64,000 bases of DNA. It comes from Laguncularia racemosa. Lineage: Eukaryota; Streptophyta; Magnoliopsida; Myrtales; Combretaceae. A model generated the notes under the pieces. The model was not told the DNA's origin and made no database searches. It saw only the letters and a program-made list of their open reading frames with translations. Location of the stretch: assembly GCA_037954665.1 (NCBI GenBank), contig JBBMOL010000081.1, positions 3,022,313 through 3,086,312 on the forward strand, read 5' to 3'. This document shows, piece after piece, positions 1 to 11,489 of the stretch. A program made the position numbers and the translations under genes. Position 1 is the stretch's first letter; each line of letters opens with the position of its first letter.

Positions 1-470
1 TATATGTCCCAGTGATGTCAAAATGTTCCAACAATGGTAACCACATCATGTGCACGAAGGCGCTGGATTTATTGGCAAAGATAAATCCCCCTAACAGCTG
101 TAGAATGTATGCACAAGTAGCTTAATGTATGTGCTCCACATCGGCATCTGTTGGGATTAGCTAGAACATATCATAGAGCCATATCATGTTAAAGTATCTG
201 CCTCTATCGCTGGACCTAGGTCTTGCCCCAAGCAGTTCCTCGCATAATGCTCCCTAATCCAAGCAGCTACTCCCTATAACTGCCTATCCATCCACAGGGA
301 GTCCCAATTGGATCTCCACATCTTATAACGTGATGGTAAACTCCCCCCATGAACATGTGGAATGTATACGTCTTTAGACGCCATCTCTCCACTAATGTTG
401 TAATCATGTGCCAATCGAGGGATATGAACGGCAACCGATTGACACCTTCGAATCCAACCAGCTATAAGTA
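1..470 (-). pseudogene. Plant mobile domain (PMD, transposon-derived) pseudogene, partial
   Basis: On the minus strand the reading LVERWRLKTYTFHMFMGG (about 390-320), followed further left by YILQLLGGFIFANKS and WLPLLEHFDITG (about 110-5), matches the plant mobile domain shared by MAIN/MAIL proteins and plant transposons, with the usual order of an LVERW block, then an LLGG-IFANKS block, then a WLPLL block. Stop codons interrupt the frame at least three times between the blocks, so it is not translated as it stands. The domain runs off the left edge of the window, and I could not follow it convincingly to the right of about 470. It is probably a decayed transposon-captured copy rather than a host MAIN-type gene. 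An open frame on the opposite strand here (349-594) is a shadow. Confidence 0.6.
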
Positions 471-729
471 TGGCTCCATTCGCACATCAAATGGGATCGT
501 ACATTCGTTGCAACGGAGTGATAGCTCACGCCGTCACACAGCAGGGTTGCTTGCTCCTATGCCAACAACATGTCAAATGTTTTCCTATTTCTAATGCAAC
601 GTAAAGTAATTGATTAGTAAAACATTTGTTACCTCTCCATCCCAAACTGCTTATAATCAATGACTGGCCTACTACGTCAAGACTGAAGGATCAAAAGGTC
701 TAGGCTCCATCTATTATGCAAAACCGTAT

Positions 730-1480
730 AAAAAACTTACATTTGCAACAAATAGCAATTAATTAACGATATATTAATAACTAATTCCCTTTGATTAACG
801 GATAATTAATAACTAATTAATTCTATAACTCAATCTACAAAAACAACGAATATAGAATATTTCATTAATAACTTTTACAATAATTAATTAACCACATATT
901 AACAACTAATCACCTTTAATTAATAGATAATTACTAACTACTTACTCTTATGACTAATCTTACTAAACCATACAAATGTTTTACATTTCCACCCAATACA
1001 AAATTTTTCACTAATTAATTTCATAGTAATTAATTAATGATATATTAATTACTAATCCCCTTTCATTAATGGATAATTAATAACTAATTAATTTTATGAC
1101 TAATTTTACTAAATCATACAAATATTTTCACTTTGCAACAAATACAAAATTTTTCACTAATTAATTTTATAACAATTAATTAACGACTAATCATCTATAA
1201 TTAACAGATAATTACCAACTACTTACTTTTATGACTAATTTTACTAAACCATAAAAATATTTTACATTTCCACCCAATAAAAAAATTTTCGTTAATTAAT
1301 TTCTTAGCAATTAATTAACGATATCGTAACGACTAATCATTACTAATTAACTATTAATTAATAATAACTTAATTTGCGACTAGGTTTACAAAAATAAATT
1401 ACCATAACGTATATACATAACTCATTTTTCTAATGTAATTAACCATATATTAATAATTAATTACTAATTAATAGTTAATT
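730..1480. repeat. Degenerate AT-rich tandem array, unit about 140-150 bp, 280-bp dimer
   Basis: The blocks TTTACATTTCCACCCAATA (about 981 and 1261) and CACTAATTAATTT (about 1009 and 1156) recur with related blocks near 843, about 135-155 bp apart. Two copies of the CCACCCAATA variant lie about 280 bp apart, which suggests a two-unit higher-order repeat. In between are repeats of TTAATTAACGATATATTAAT and GATAATTAATAACTAATT. There is no coding potential. This is a decayed minisatellite-like array, about five units by eye. Confidence 0.55.
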
Positions 1481-2382
1481 AACAATAACTACTACTTTAA
1501 TAAAATTTATGCAGTATATATATTTACATATGGTAAAATTTATGCAGTATACTACTTCAATAACAGCAATAAAATTAAATATTTTCTTAAGAAAATATAT
1601 CGCGATCTTGATGAAAATATTTCTACATACATATTTGAGTAGATTAAAACCTGCGTAAAACACAAATTGTGAAAACAAAAATTTGCAAAGTGAAGTTTTG
1701 TTTTTAGAGGTAATTCAAATATCAAAATGTGAAATGTGAACATATGAACTGAACTGAATATTCATATTTATATTTGAAAGTGTTGGTGCAAATTTTTTCC
1801 TATGTATTACTATATAAATTTACTGTATTACTTTTAAGTTTGCAAGTATACTTTTATAATAATTTTATAGGTTTGTAAATATACTTTTATAATAATTTCA
1901 TAGGTTTATAGAAACTTTATAGGTTTGTAGTTTTACAAGTTTTCTAGGTTTGTAGCATAAGGTTCAGAAAAAAAAAAAAAAATTATTTTTATTGAAGGCG
2001 TGGACCTGGCTTGCGCCTTTGTCCTGATTTTTTTTTTTTTTAACACTAAACTTGTATACGAGATCTGCGACTTTGCAACCTATTTTTGCAATAAGTTTTA
2101 CGGATATAATATTTACGTAATTTTTTTTTTAAAACAATATTTAGGTATGTTACCCCAAAGTTTCATATACATAATAGATTTCTAATCTAATAAGATTAAA
2201 ACTGCACAAAATTTATTTAATTGGAAGAAGTTACTAATAAATAAAATTTGTTTGAGCAATTCTTATTGCCTTTGCCAAATAATTTGTAGGAAAATTAGTT
2301 TCTTTGAGAAAGTGTGAGATTGATGCGTTGAGGATCTTCATTGATTCCTGTATTTTCTCGACAGTATAAAAAGCCTCCCGTT
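1481..2382. other. AT-rich DNA without a recognisable gene
   Basis: It contains short direct repeats: AAAATTTATGCAGTATA near 1503 and 1535, and a roughly 33-bp unit containing TATACTTTTATAATAATTT repeated near 1847 and 1880. Homopolymer A and T runs lie near 1968 and 2030. I see no gene. Confidence 0.5.
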
Positions 2383-3720
2383 TTAATTTGCTAGACCCCA
2401 TAATCTAGAGTAATTCTGCAAGGAGTCCACTTCTATATCTATATCAATAAACCAGTGTTCTAAGCACAAATCAAGCCTCCAATTTAGCGCTGTTAGCTCA
2501 ATCAACTCAACAGATGACAAAGGAAAATTACACACCATAAGCAAATTTGACTTTCCCAAGCATGTCCCTTCATAGGTCTCTGCCAAATGCAACACTACCA
2601 ACTAAAGACTTGATGGGGAATGGTCAAGTTAGATAAGAAAAGTAATAAATATCCCCAAATCTCTTATTTAAATCCAAATTTGGTGCAGAGTAATGAGAAG
2701 AGTTACGGAACATTAACTTACTTTATTTGTTGAGATCTTCCCACTTATCTTCATTTGAACCTTAAGCTAAGCAGGGCCAGGGAAGCCAACTTGAGCCTGA
2801 GGGCCTAGACCCATGCTAACTTATCAACACTAATCAAGTTAACTTAGACTTAAAGGCCCACATCCAAAATAGTCTATCAATATCAATAATTCAATAATCG
2901 AATAATCTTGTGGAAAATAATGTTACTTTGGAAAGCCAACTCATAGTGCAACTTAACCATAAATTTCCTTAATAACAGAGTAACTTATGAAGCAATGATT
3001 TAATGTATCCAAATCTCTCTTAAACATCCAACATTTTGAGCAATAATAATAATAAAACCCCTCTCTTGTAATATATCATAAGTTGGAATTGCTTATTATA
3101 CAACTTCCATAAGAAGATCAACATTTTAGGGGGGATTTGAGCATTCCAACACCAATCTAGATCTCGTATTGTTGGCCTTCTCTCTCAAACATAATTCCAT
3201 GTTGATTCGTCATCAAAAGAACTATTTGATGATAGTTTCCAAAGCACTCGATCTGCTTCCTCTAATTTGATTGGAACAGAGACTATATGATGAGCCAAAT
3301 CATTGGTCAAGTGTTGTTTTACGTTTGGCTGAATTTCATTTTGCTTCACACCAATAATCTAATACTCCTTTATTATCCATCTCATTTTCTATCAAATATA
3401 CTAATAAATTCTTTTCACGGTACCGATTATCATGCCAAAAAATGTGCATTACCATTGTCTAATCCAATTGCCACATGCTTTTCTGTCAAATCCCTTACAT
3501 GTAACATTTTTCTCAAATTGCACCAAATGAATAAGGATTTGTTTGACATATTTTACATGAAAATAATGAATTTCCATATCTAAACATCCGTCGGATCTTT
3601 GATACTTGCACCTTTACTACATCTTGTAGACTTCTAATTCCAAGTCCCCCCCTTTGCTTTAGGATTGCATATCTTTTTCACTTGATCTAGTGTATTTTAT
3701 TTTTCTCTTCATTACCCATC
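2383..3720 (-). pseudogene. LINE (L1-type) ORF2 relic: RT end, zf-RVT and RNase H
   Basis: Read on the minus strand from right to left there are three parts of a plant LINE ORF2. At about 3690-3600 is the end of the reverse transcriptase region (GGLGIRSLQDVVKVQ). At 3300-2940 is a zf-RVT region (DLDWCWNAQIPPKM, then CSKCWMFKRDLDTLNHCF). At 2601-2383 is an RNase H domain (SVELIELTALNWRLDLCLEHWFIDIDIEVDS is the family-like stretch, of which the ELTALNW and IEVDS blocks are clearest). In-frame stops and frameshifts break each part. The 5' half of the element, including the catalytic RT palm, was not found, so this is a 5'-truncated, inactive copy. The RNase H domain places it in the L1 subgroup that carries a plant-type C-terminal RNase H. 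Confidence 0.7.
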
Positions 3721-6700
3721 AAAAAATAAAAATAAAAATAAAAAAGCAAAACATATCTCTATCTCCTTTATTCTATTTTATGTATTGACATATTATCTCA
3801 TTTCAAGGAATTCATTCCTTTACCTCAATAGCCACTAGGGTTTCAAAACAAAATTGAAAAAGAAAAAAGAAAATAGAAAAATGGTATCTTAGCTTTTACT
3901 CCAACTCCAATCAAGTATATATTAGAGACGCATGTTGGATATACATTTTCTTGAAAGAACTTTATAGTATGTTGCACAATAATGCACTTTTGTCGACTTT
4001 TGAAGAACATAATGTCATTTCACAAACATAAAAGCTAAGAGCTTGAAAGAGAATTGGGTCAAGATATGTTGCACCGTCATTCACTTTTACCAAACTTTGT
4101 AGAATCTAATGTTAATTGACAATCATGAAGACTAAGAGTAGGACTATAAGCAAATTGAGTTGAATCAAGCTTTTTAAAGTTTGAGTTTAAGCTGGGCAAG
4201 CTTTTATGAGCTTAAAAATTATAGGCTCAAGTTCAAGCATTTTAAGGAATTTGAGGTTAAAGCTTGATTTGTTTAGATACATGAGCCCAAGCTTGAGTTA
4301 AAATTCGTTTAAATAAACAAGCTTAAGTTAGAGCTCATTTAAATGAAAGAGACTACTTATAAATCTATTTGTGAGCTTACTTATTAATAATATAAATAAA
4401 AGTCTACTCACAATTCTATTCATAAACTAATTTGTTAATAATATAAATGAAAGTCTATTCATAATCCTGTTAACAAGCTAGTTTGTTAATAATATAAATG
4501 AAAATCTACTCATTGGCATATTTACAAGCCTACTCACGAGACTGTATGCAAGCTAGCTCATTAATAATATAAACAAGCCTATCTGCAATCTCATAAGTTA
4601 ACTAATTAATAATATAAATGAGTCTACTCTCAAATTGGTTCACAAGCCTAAATAAGAGCTTAAGCTTGACTTATTTAAATAAATGAACTTTAATTTGAGC
4701 TCAAGTTTGATTCATTTACTAATCAAGCTCGAGTTAAGCCGAGCACAAAGTAAGTTGAGTTCAAATAGCTTGTAAGTAGCTTGGTTCATTTACAACCCTA
4801 GCTAAGAGCTTGAAAAAGAACGAGGTCAACATATGGCATGTTTTGAAACTTTTATTTTGAAAAACCGCACTTGGCAAACTACTTTGTAAAATACCATTAT
4901 GAAAACACAGCTTCAAATGCATTTTCACTTGGAGGCTGATGGGTTGGAAAATACAATGAAAGCATAGCTAAAATCTCTTAGGCTTTCACTATAAATTGCA
5001 TATGAAAAATACTTTATTACTTCATTGATCATAACATACCATAAGTATTAAATAACATAATGTACCTAAATCCAAAATATTCAAATTCAAACACATTCGG
5101 CTCCTCTAAGTGTATGCTTAGGACAAAACAATTACAAAGGCAAATTTCAAAATAGAAGCCCAAATATCAATATAGAGAGAATTTAACCACTAGATCATAC
5201 AAACAACAATATTTTTATTTAATTGAGCAATAAAAGATAAATCAAAGGTATGAATGACTCCTCGAATGAATATGATGTACCAAGAAAAGATCAAATTACA
5301 CACAAAAAATTACAATACTTTAGCAAAAGGATTTATAGAAACTTTACTTAAAAAATCACAGATATTTATGAAGAGAAAATGCAAATTAGGTTAAAATGCA
5401 AGTTAACCCTCAAACAAGTGATCCTCTAGTGAAACCAAAAGTTGGAGTAAATTGTCAATTTAGATAGCTATGATCCATGTCAATAAGAAGAGTTAGATTT
5501 TTAGACAAAAAAAAAAATATTCTAACTATAGAGAGGGAGAGAGAGGGTGTAGACAAGTTAATAATACTTATTATATGTACACAAGAGACATAAGCAAAGT
5601 ACACAAGTTTCAATTTTTACTAGATAACATACTATCTTTGGGTTTTACAGAGCCACGTTTAAGAGATTAAGTTATAGAAAACCTAATGTTGACCGTGTCG
5701 AAGTAGGGAAAATAAGCCATACTAAGAGTTAAAGCCTTGCGAATCACAGCTTTGGCCTACGATTTCACTGAGCATAACTTTTAATTTAAGCATTGAAATC
5801 AGAGGCTTTACTTCTAACCTATTTTCTCAACGAAGCATTTGATTTGATAAACTAAATCGTATGTCAAATGCACGCTTTAGTAAGGTACAAGTAGAACATG
5901 AAACTTACAAAACTCATTTAACAAGCCATGCTTTCTTTACAATTTAGACACCATCACCTCCAAAACAAAAATGCATTTTTTTCTATATTTTCTACTACTA
6001 TATTTGTCAAAATACTTTTCTAAAAACTGTTTTTTAAAAGATTGTTTTAAAAAAAACACCCTATTTTTACCTAACTCTCAATTTGATATTCTATAATAAG
6101 GTTTTTCTAATTCTTTATTACTCTAATCTTACATTTAATACACAGGAATGATGAGGAATGAAATGGAGTGAAATTGATTAGAATGGAATGGCATATAATG
6201 GATTAGAATGAAATCATAATTAGAATGATAAATTCATTCATGTATTTGGAAACATACATGGAATGAAGTGCATATAAGATATTATTTGTCAAAACTATTA
6301 TTAAATATAATAATAAAGTAAAGGTTAAATAACTAATTTCAATTAATAATTATTAAAAAGGCAGAAATGATGTCCCTAATTAAACCATATTTTAGAGTAT
6401 GGTCTAATAAACTTAATTAAGTACTTACTTAATTTTTTAGACTTCTATTTGATAAAATTATAGCTTAATTAAAAACATCATGAGCAAAATATTTCAAAAA
6501 TTATTACAATTTTGAAACTAAGAAAGGTGTACTCAAATAAATATGAAAAAGCAATGATTCAATAGTACATAACAATACTTGGAGGATTTAATTGCACAGT
6601 TAGATGATATTCTAAGAGCATATTTGTATATTTTACCGTCTATGGTCTATCTAACCAATTTACTTGGTCAGAGGGCCATGCTTTGATTATGATTGGCATG

Positions 6701-7191
6701 ACTTATCTCTTCCTAAGGGTTTGTAGTAGGGCTAACAATTGCTAATACGATATGATAACATGAGGTATAATATTACACAAGTAGAAATACGATTATAGAG
6801 AGAAAACATGAGACACGATACAACATACAATATAAAGACACGATTATCACGTGAATAAACATAATCACATTATAATTTAATTATTTATCATTTTAATTCA
6901 ATTTTATACATTTTTAGCTTAAATACGAATTAAACACAATTTGAAGATATAGACACGACCAATTAACACGAATTGCCAACCGTAGTTTGTAGCATATATG
7001 ATTACACTTAATAATGAAAATTGAAACCAAAGCTTTACCATGTATGCATGCTTTTTTCTGTTTTCTATTTCCCTTTATGGCTAGTGCATATGCCTTGTTA
7101 TGCTGAACATTTTTTAATCTGCTCTTACATTGAAACAATGCAGTGAAATGGAGAGTACATAATAGTTTTCTCCAGCCCTAAATAAAACAAC
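3721..7191. other. AT-rich intergenic DNA with a 52-bp repeat cluster
   Basis: I found no gene. The A-rich segment 3720-3745 may be the tail of an old retroposon. Five starts of TTAATAATATAAATGA-like blocks occur at about 4383, 4435, 4487, 4562 and 4607, giving an irregular tandem repeat with spacings near 52, 52, 75 and 45 bp. It is embedded in a longer stretch of degenerate AAGCTTGAG/CAAGCTT motifs (4150-4790). A GA-rich run lies at about 5530-5547. Around 6140-6290 is a stretch rich in GAATGGAATG motifs that looks like a MITE fragment, with ends not defined. Confidence 0.5.
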
Positions 7192-7794
7192 AGGGGTGGT
7201 CATACAAATGAATCAAACTGAATCGAACTATATTTAAAATATGCAATTCGGTTGGTTTGGTTTAGTTCGATTCAAACTGCTCCAAAAAGCACCTTATTCA
7301 AGTTCATGATACTAATATGCATCAGAGTTTTCAACCAAATATTAATATTTAAATTAAGAATAATCACTTGAAAATTTAAGTCATATTGCACTATATCACG
7401 ACAATAATGCATCTTAGGTGATAACAAAGGCACACTAGTTTGAGAGAGAAACAAGAGATAAAGGTAAAGGAAATGGAGCATACTATGAAGGCTAAGAGTG
7501 AGATAGAGATGACAAAAGAGAAAAACTAAATAGGATTGACCGAAATATCAATAAAGTTTAAAACTGAAAAACTTATCGAAATATCAATAAAGTATAAAAC
7601 TTAAAAATTTCTCTTGTTTTTTATATTTAAAAAAGATGCAATTTGATTTGGGTTCAAATAGTTTAGTTTGATTCAATCTCTCGAATTGAATTGCAAATTG
7701 TTTAGACACTATCCAAATTGAACCACAAACCAAACCGGAATATAAAAGAACTGCATTTTACAGTTTGATACGATTCAATTTGATGAACAATCCT
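7192..7794. mobile_element. Mutator-like MITE with long imperfect inverted ends
   Basis: The left end (AGGGGTGGTCATACAAATGA) and the reverse complement of the right end (AGGATTGTTCATCAAATTGA) are similar over about 35 bp and both run on into AATC...AAACTG. Inside are many GGTTTGGTTTAGTTCGATTC-like motifs and, near the right end, their complements, as in common plant MULE-type MITEs. Flanks ATAAAACA (left) and ATAAAATA (right) may be a diverged 8-9-bp target duplication. There is no transposase. The open frame inside (7272-7481, minus) looks spurious. Confidence 0.5.
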
Positions 7795-7979
7795 ATAAAA
7801 TAGTATATGATTACTTTTTTTTTTTAGGCCAACTATATTCCTTTCCTAAATCAAGAGGTCAATGAATCAGAATCCTTATGCATATAGAAATAGGTTTTTG
7901 TTGCTATATAATGCATTTAAAAAAATATTAAAATAGGACAGCTATGAAAGTTAGTACATGAGATGGATAATGAGTAGAG

Positions 7980-8345
7980 TAAGACATCAACTGCACCTTC
8001 AGTGCAAAAATGCTATATAAGAAGGCATGTATACTATATGCATCTTTCACTTTATCCACTTTTATATCAAAGAATGATTGAATGGGAGCAAGAAGTTCAA
8101 TGAACTTTAAGAATACTTCATTCCTGAGAAACAGAAGAACAGTTTATGTTGGAATCTGGCTGCATAAAGGCTTAACGAGGTGAGACCACCCACCATTGTC
8201 CCAGCCAGAGGGAGACTACAAAGGGGTGGCATGGATATCATGTCACCACCATTTCACCGGTTCGTTCAAGTCTACTGAGCCAAGTCATATGCCCAGAAGA
8301 AGCAAGTCTGCGGTTTCAAAAGTAACCAGTTTTATGTCCGGGTAA
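7980..8345 (+). other. GC-richer island with TATA box and one broken short reading frame
   Basis: This segment stands out from its very AT-rich surroundings. A TATA-like CTATATAAG lies at about 8012. From the ATG at 8082 a frame runs to a TAA ending at 8345 (88 codons including the stop) with a single in-frame TGA at 8181-8183. Upstream of the TGA the product would begin MGARSSMNFKNTSFLRNRR. In another frame 8177-8275 is also open (33 codons, containing PTIVPARGRLQRGGMD). AACGAG/GTGAGA at 8174-8185 resembles a splice donor. I do not recognise any family. It could be an exon of a small gene, a pseudogene or a transposon fragment. Confidence 0.3.
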
Positions 8346-11300
8346 TGCCCGGGTTTCTTACAAATATCTTAGAATACAAATTAATGAAAGATAAAATTAT
8401 AATACTTATATGTCTCTATAAAAATTTTAAGTTAAAATATATATATATATATATATATTTCATTAAAAATAAATTTAATTGAATAATTATCACAATTAAC
8501 ATATTAAAAGTTTATATTCGCATTATTACTTTAAATATGGTATAATGAATAGTGTTATTTAATTTAAAATATTGATTTTATGATGGTCTTTTTACATTAA
8601 TAAATGAAATAATGTGTTTTTTAGAAGAGTTACTACTCTTTTTGTTGAATCATGTAAGGATTGCAAATTTTTTCCACCTCTATATAAACATATAGGTGAA
8701 AAAAAGAATATTAATGACTAAAAGTGAAAAAAATTATCAAGAATTAAAAGGTATTGCTAATAAAAAAATATAAATGACAATATTATTAAAGTGTCACAAT
8801 CAATATTTTAAAGTTATATGTTCATAAATTGTTATGAAAATCGTGTGAATATTATTGTTCAATTATGTAAAAATATATTATGTGTTAGTTTTACATGACT
8901 ATTGATAATATTTTCAATAATTTTATAAAATATTATAAAATCTCAAAAGATTCAGAACTCTTTAAATTATAGAAACACAACATCAAACGCTAAGAGGATT
9001 GTGGTATTTTTTATTAGATCACACAAATCTAGCAAATGTATTTGTATAAAGAACATGTCTTTAAGATACATCCTTGAAATAAAATGATTTTTAATAGTTC
9101 AAAATAAATACGGTCGTAAGGTTTTACAAATGAAAATTTACAAACAACAAAAGTTTCTAGAAAGATATATACAAAAGTTATAAAATTTATAAATAACAAA
9201 AACTTTTGAAAAGATATATACAAAAGATATAAAAGCAAATGGTTACTTTTGAAAAAAAAAATCAAATGACCAAAAATTAATATGTACTATTTTGAAAACA
9301 TATGTTTTGTTGATTATCTTGGAATTTTTGTTAATACTTTTAGAAATGAAACCATAAAAATATTTAACTGCTACTTTTTAAATTGAAGTGAAATTGAACT
9401 GTTTGCCTTCCTTTCTTTCTTCTTTGCTTGCAATATTGATGAGGTATTTAATGAATAAGTAATACCTAGATATACTAAAACAACACAGAAAGTAATGTTG
9501 AAGGGTTATATTAAAAATAAATAAATAAATACGAAAGAGGCATGAAAAAAAAAAATCCAAATTCTATTGTACCGTACCTTTTCCATTTAACCTTTTTAAA
9601 AATGTATCTCTATCAACACTAGTTGTTTCACCTTTTTTCCCCTCCAAAAAGATACTCTTTTTAAAAATGCTAAACCAAAAGTACAATAACAAAAAAGTTT
9701 ACAAAGGGGTACTATTTTAGAAAATGTAATATAAATATGTTGTTTCAAATTTTGTTTTGAATTAAACCTAAAATTGGAGTGCATCGATGACAAATTATAT
9801 ATATATATATATAAGTGCATAAAATTATGAAAAAAAAATAGACTATATATATATATAATAGTTTTGTTTGTTGAATCATTTTTCTTCTAGATGGCTAGGG
9901 GAAAAGGTAATTAAATAAAATCTAACATAAAAGATGTTGTGCATAAATATCTATTGCCAACTCATTTTTATTTATAAAGAAAGAGTTAATTTGGATAATA
10001 TAAAAGTTACACCAAATCACTCCTTCTCCCTTTACATATAGATGAAATTTTGATTTTTATAGTTCTTGTCTACATATTATAAATCAAAGTAAGGCATCAT
10101 TAAGAAACCATTCTTGCAAAATACAACTGGTTAAAAGCTTATCAAAAGATTAATACATCAACCAAATATTTTTAGACACTAAACTAATAAAATTGAAGTT
10201 AGGGCTAAAAAGTGCAAACTCATCATATATTTTAATTAATTTGATATTGTAAACAAAACTTTTTATATATAGCAAAGATATAAAGCCATATATATAACAT
10301 ATTTCTCTAAAGAAGCATTATTTCCACCATTAGATAACTCCTTGAAAGTTGCTCAAATACTATTAAAGTGGGTGTCCTCCTATTGGTTAAAACAACACAA
10401 ATCACATAGTTTATGCTCTTTTATTTATTTAAAAAGTAAAATACATTATGAAATAGATTTAGAATACAAAAGTCGAGTACATATAACTTTATTGCCACTT
10501 CATTTTCTTGTTTAAAATGGCTTCACTATTGCTAATGCTATCGTAATCCAAAAAGTATCCACAAATATAAAAACACATAATAGGAACATTCACATTATCA
10601 TGTTTAGACATGCCTGCTATTTCAATTCAACTTTACATACACATATGATTAAAACAATGCAAAGAAACTATGGTTAACATAAAAATTCCGTTGAACTAAT
10701 CATATAATGCTCCTATTTGAAAGAGAGGGGATGAGAAGAGTTTCAGTTCTTACTTCAATTGTTCTAAGAAAAAAAGGTTATTAGAGGGTGATGTATAGTG
10801 CAAAAACACACCACTATAAGTGGCTGTGAAACAATTAATTGTGCAATAAATTTACTGTTATATACTAATCTTAACCATCTTAAGTATGGAGAAAATGTAT
10901 ATAAAATTTACTGTAATAAGTGTGTATCGAATGTGTGAAGAGTTACAGAAAGAGAGTAATACAAGAGTCTCGTCTAAATAATTGAGTTGTAGTAAGCTTA
11001 AAGATGACACCAATTGGGAAATATTAAAAAGATATTTTACATAAAAGCTTCAAAAAAATTAACCTACTAATATAGTTTTTCAAAGGCATGTCTTTTATTT
11101 TCGAAATTATATTTATAAATAGATGTTAATAATAATAACTTCACATAGTCAAACATCATGATGGGCACAACCTGCACAACAAAGCATCTGCAAATATTTA
11201 TCTGCAGTAAATGGGTTTGAGATACTTAAACCTGCCCCATTGATGTGGGAGCGATCTTATCTTTCACTTCAAAAGTAGAAGCAAAGCAATTTCCTGTTGA

Positions 11301-11489
11301 CTGTTGCTGTCGTTTGAACATTATGATTAAGTTCTAATGAATCGCGATTGACTAGAATGGTTCTACCAGAAAGGTAAAATAGATACAAGCTGGGGAAATA
11401 AACTGTAATCTTCAGGCTACTATTGTTGCAAATGGTTATCAGTACAGAAATGACCAACACAATGTACAACATTACTGTCAGTAGCAGTA
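8346..11489. other. AT-rich DNA downstream of the DRM3-like gene
   Basis: I see no gene. An AT dinucleotide run lies at about 8438-8459, with others near 9796-9812 and 9844-9857. The right-hand few hundred bases next to 11490 must hold the 3' UTR and polyadenylation site of the DRM3-like gene. On the minus strand an AATAAA lies near 11093, but I cannot say which site is used. Confidence 0.5.

Noticed and set aside
349..594. 81-codon plus-strand open frame
   Set aside because: It is antisense to the PMD reading, which explains the sequence better; there is no recognisable domain.
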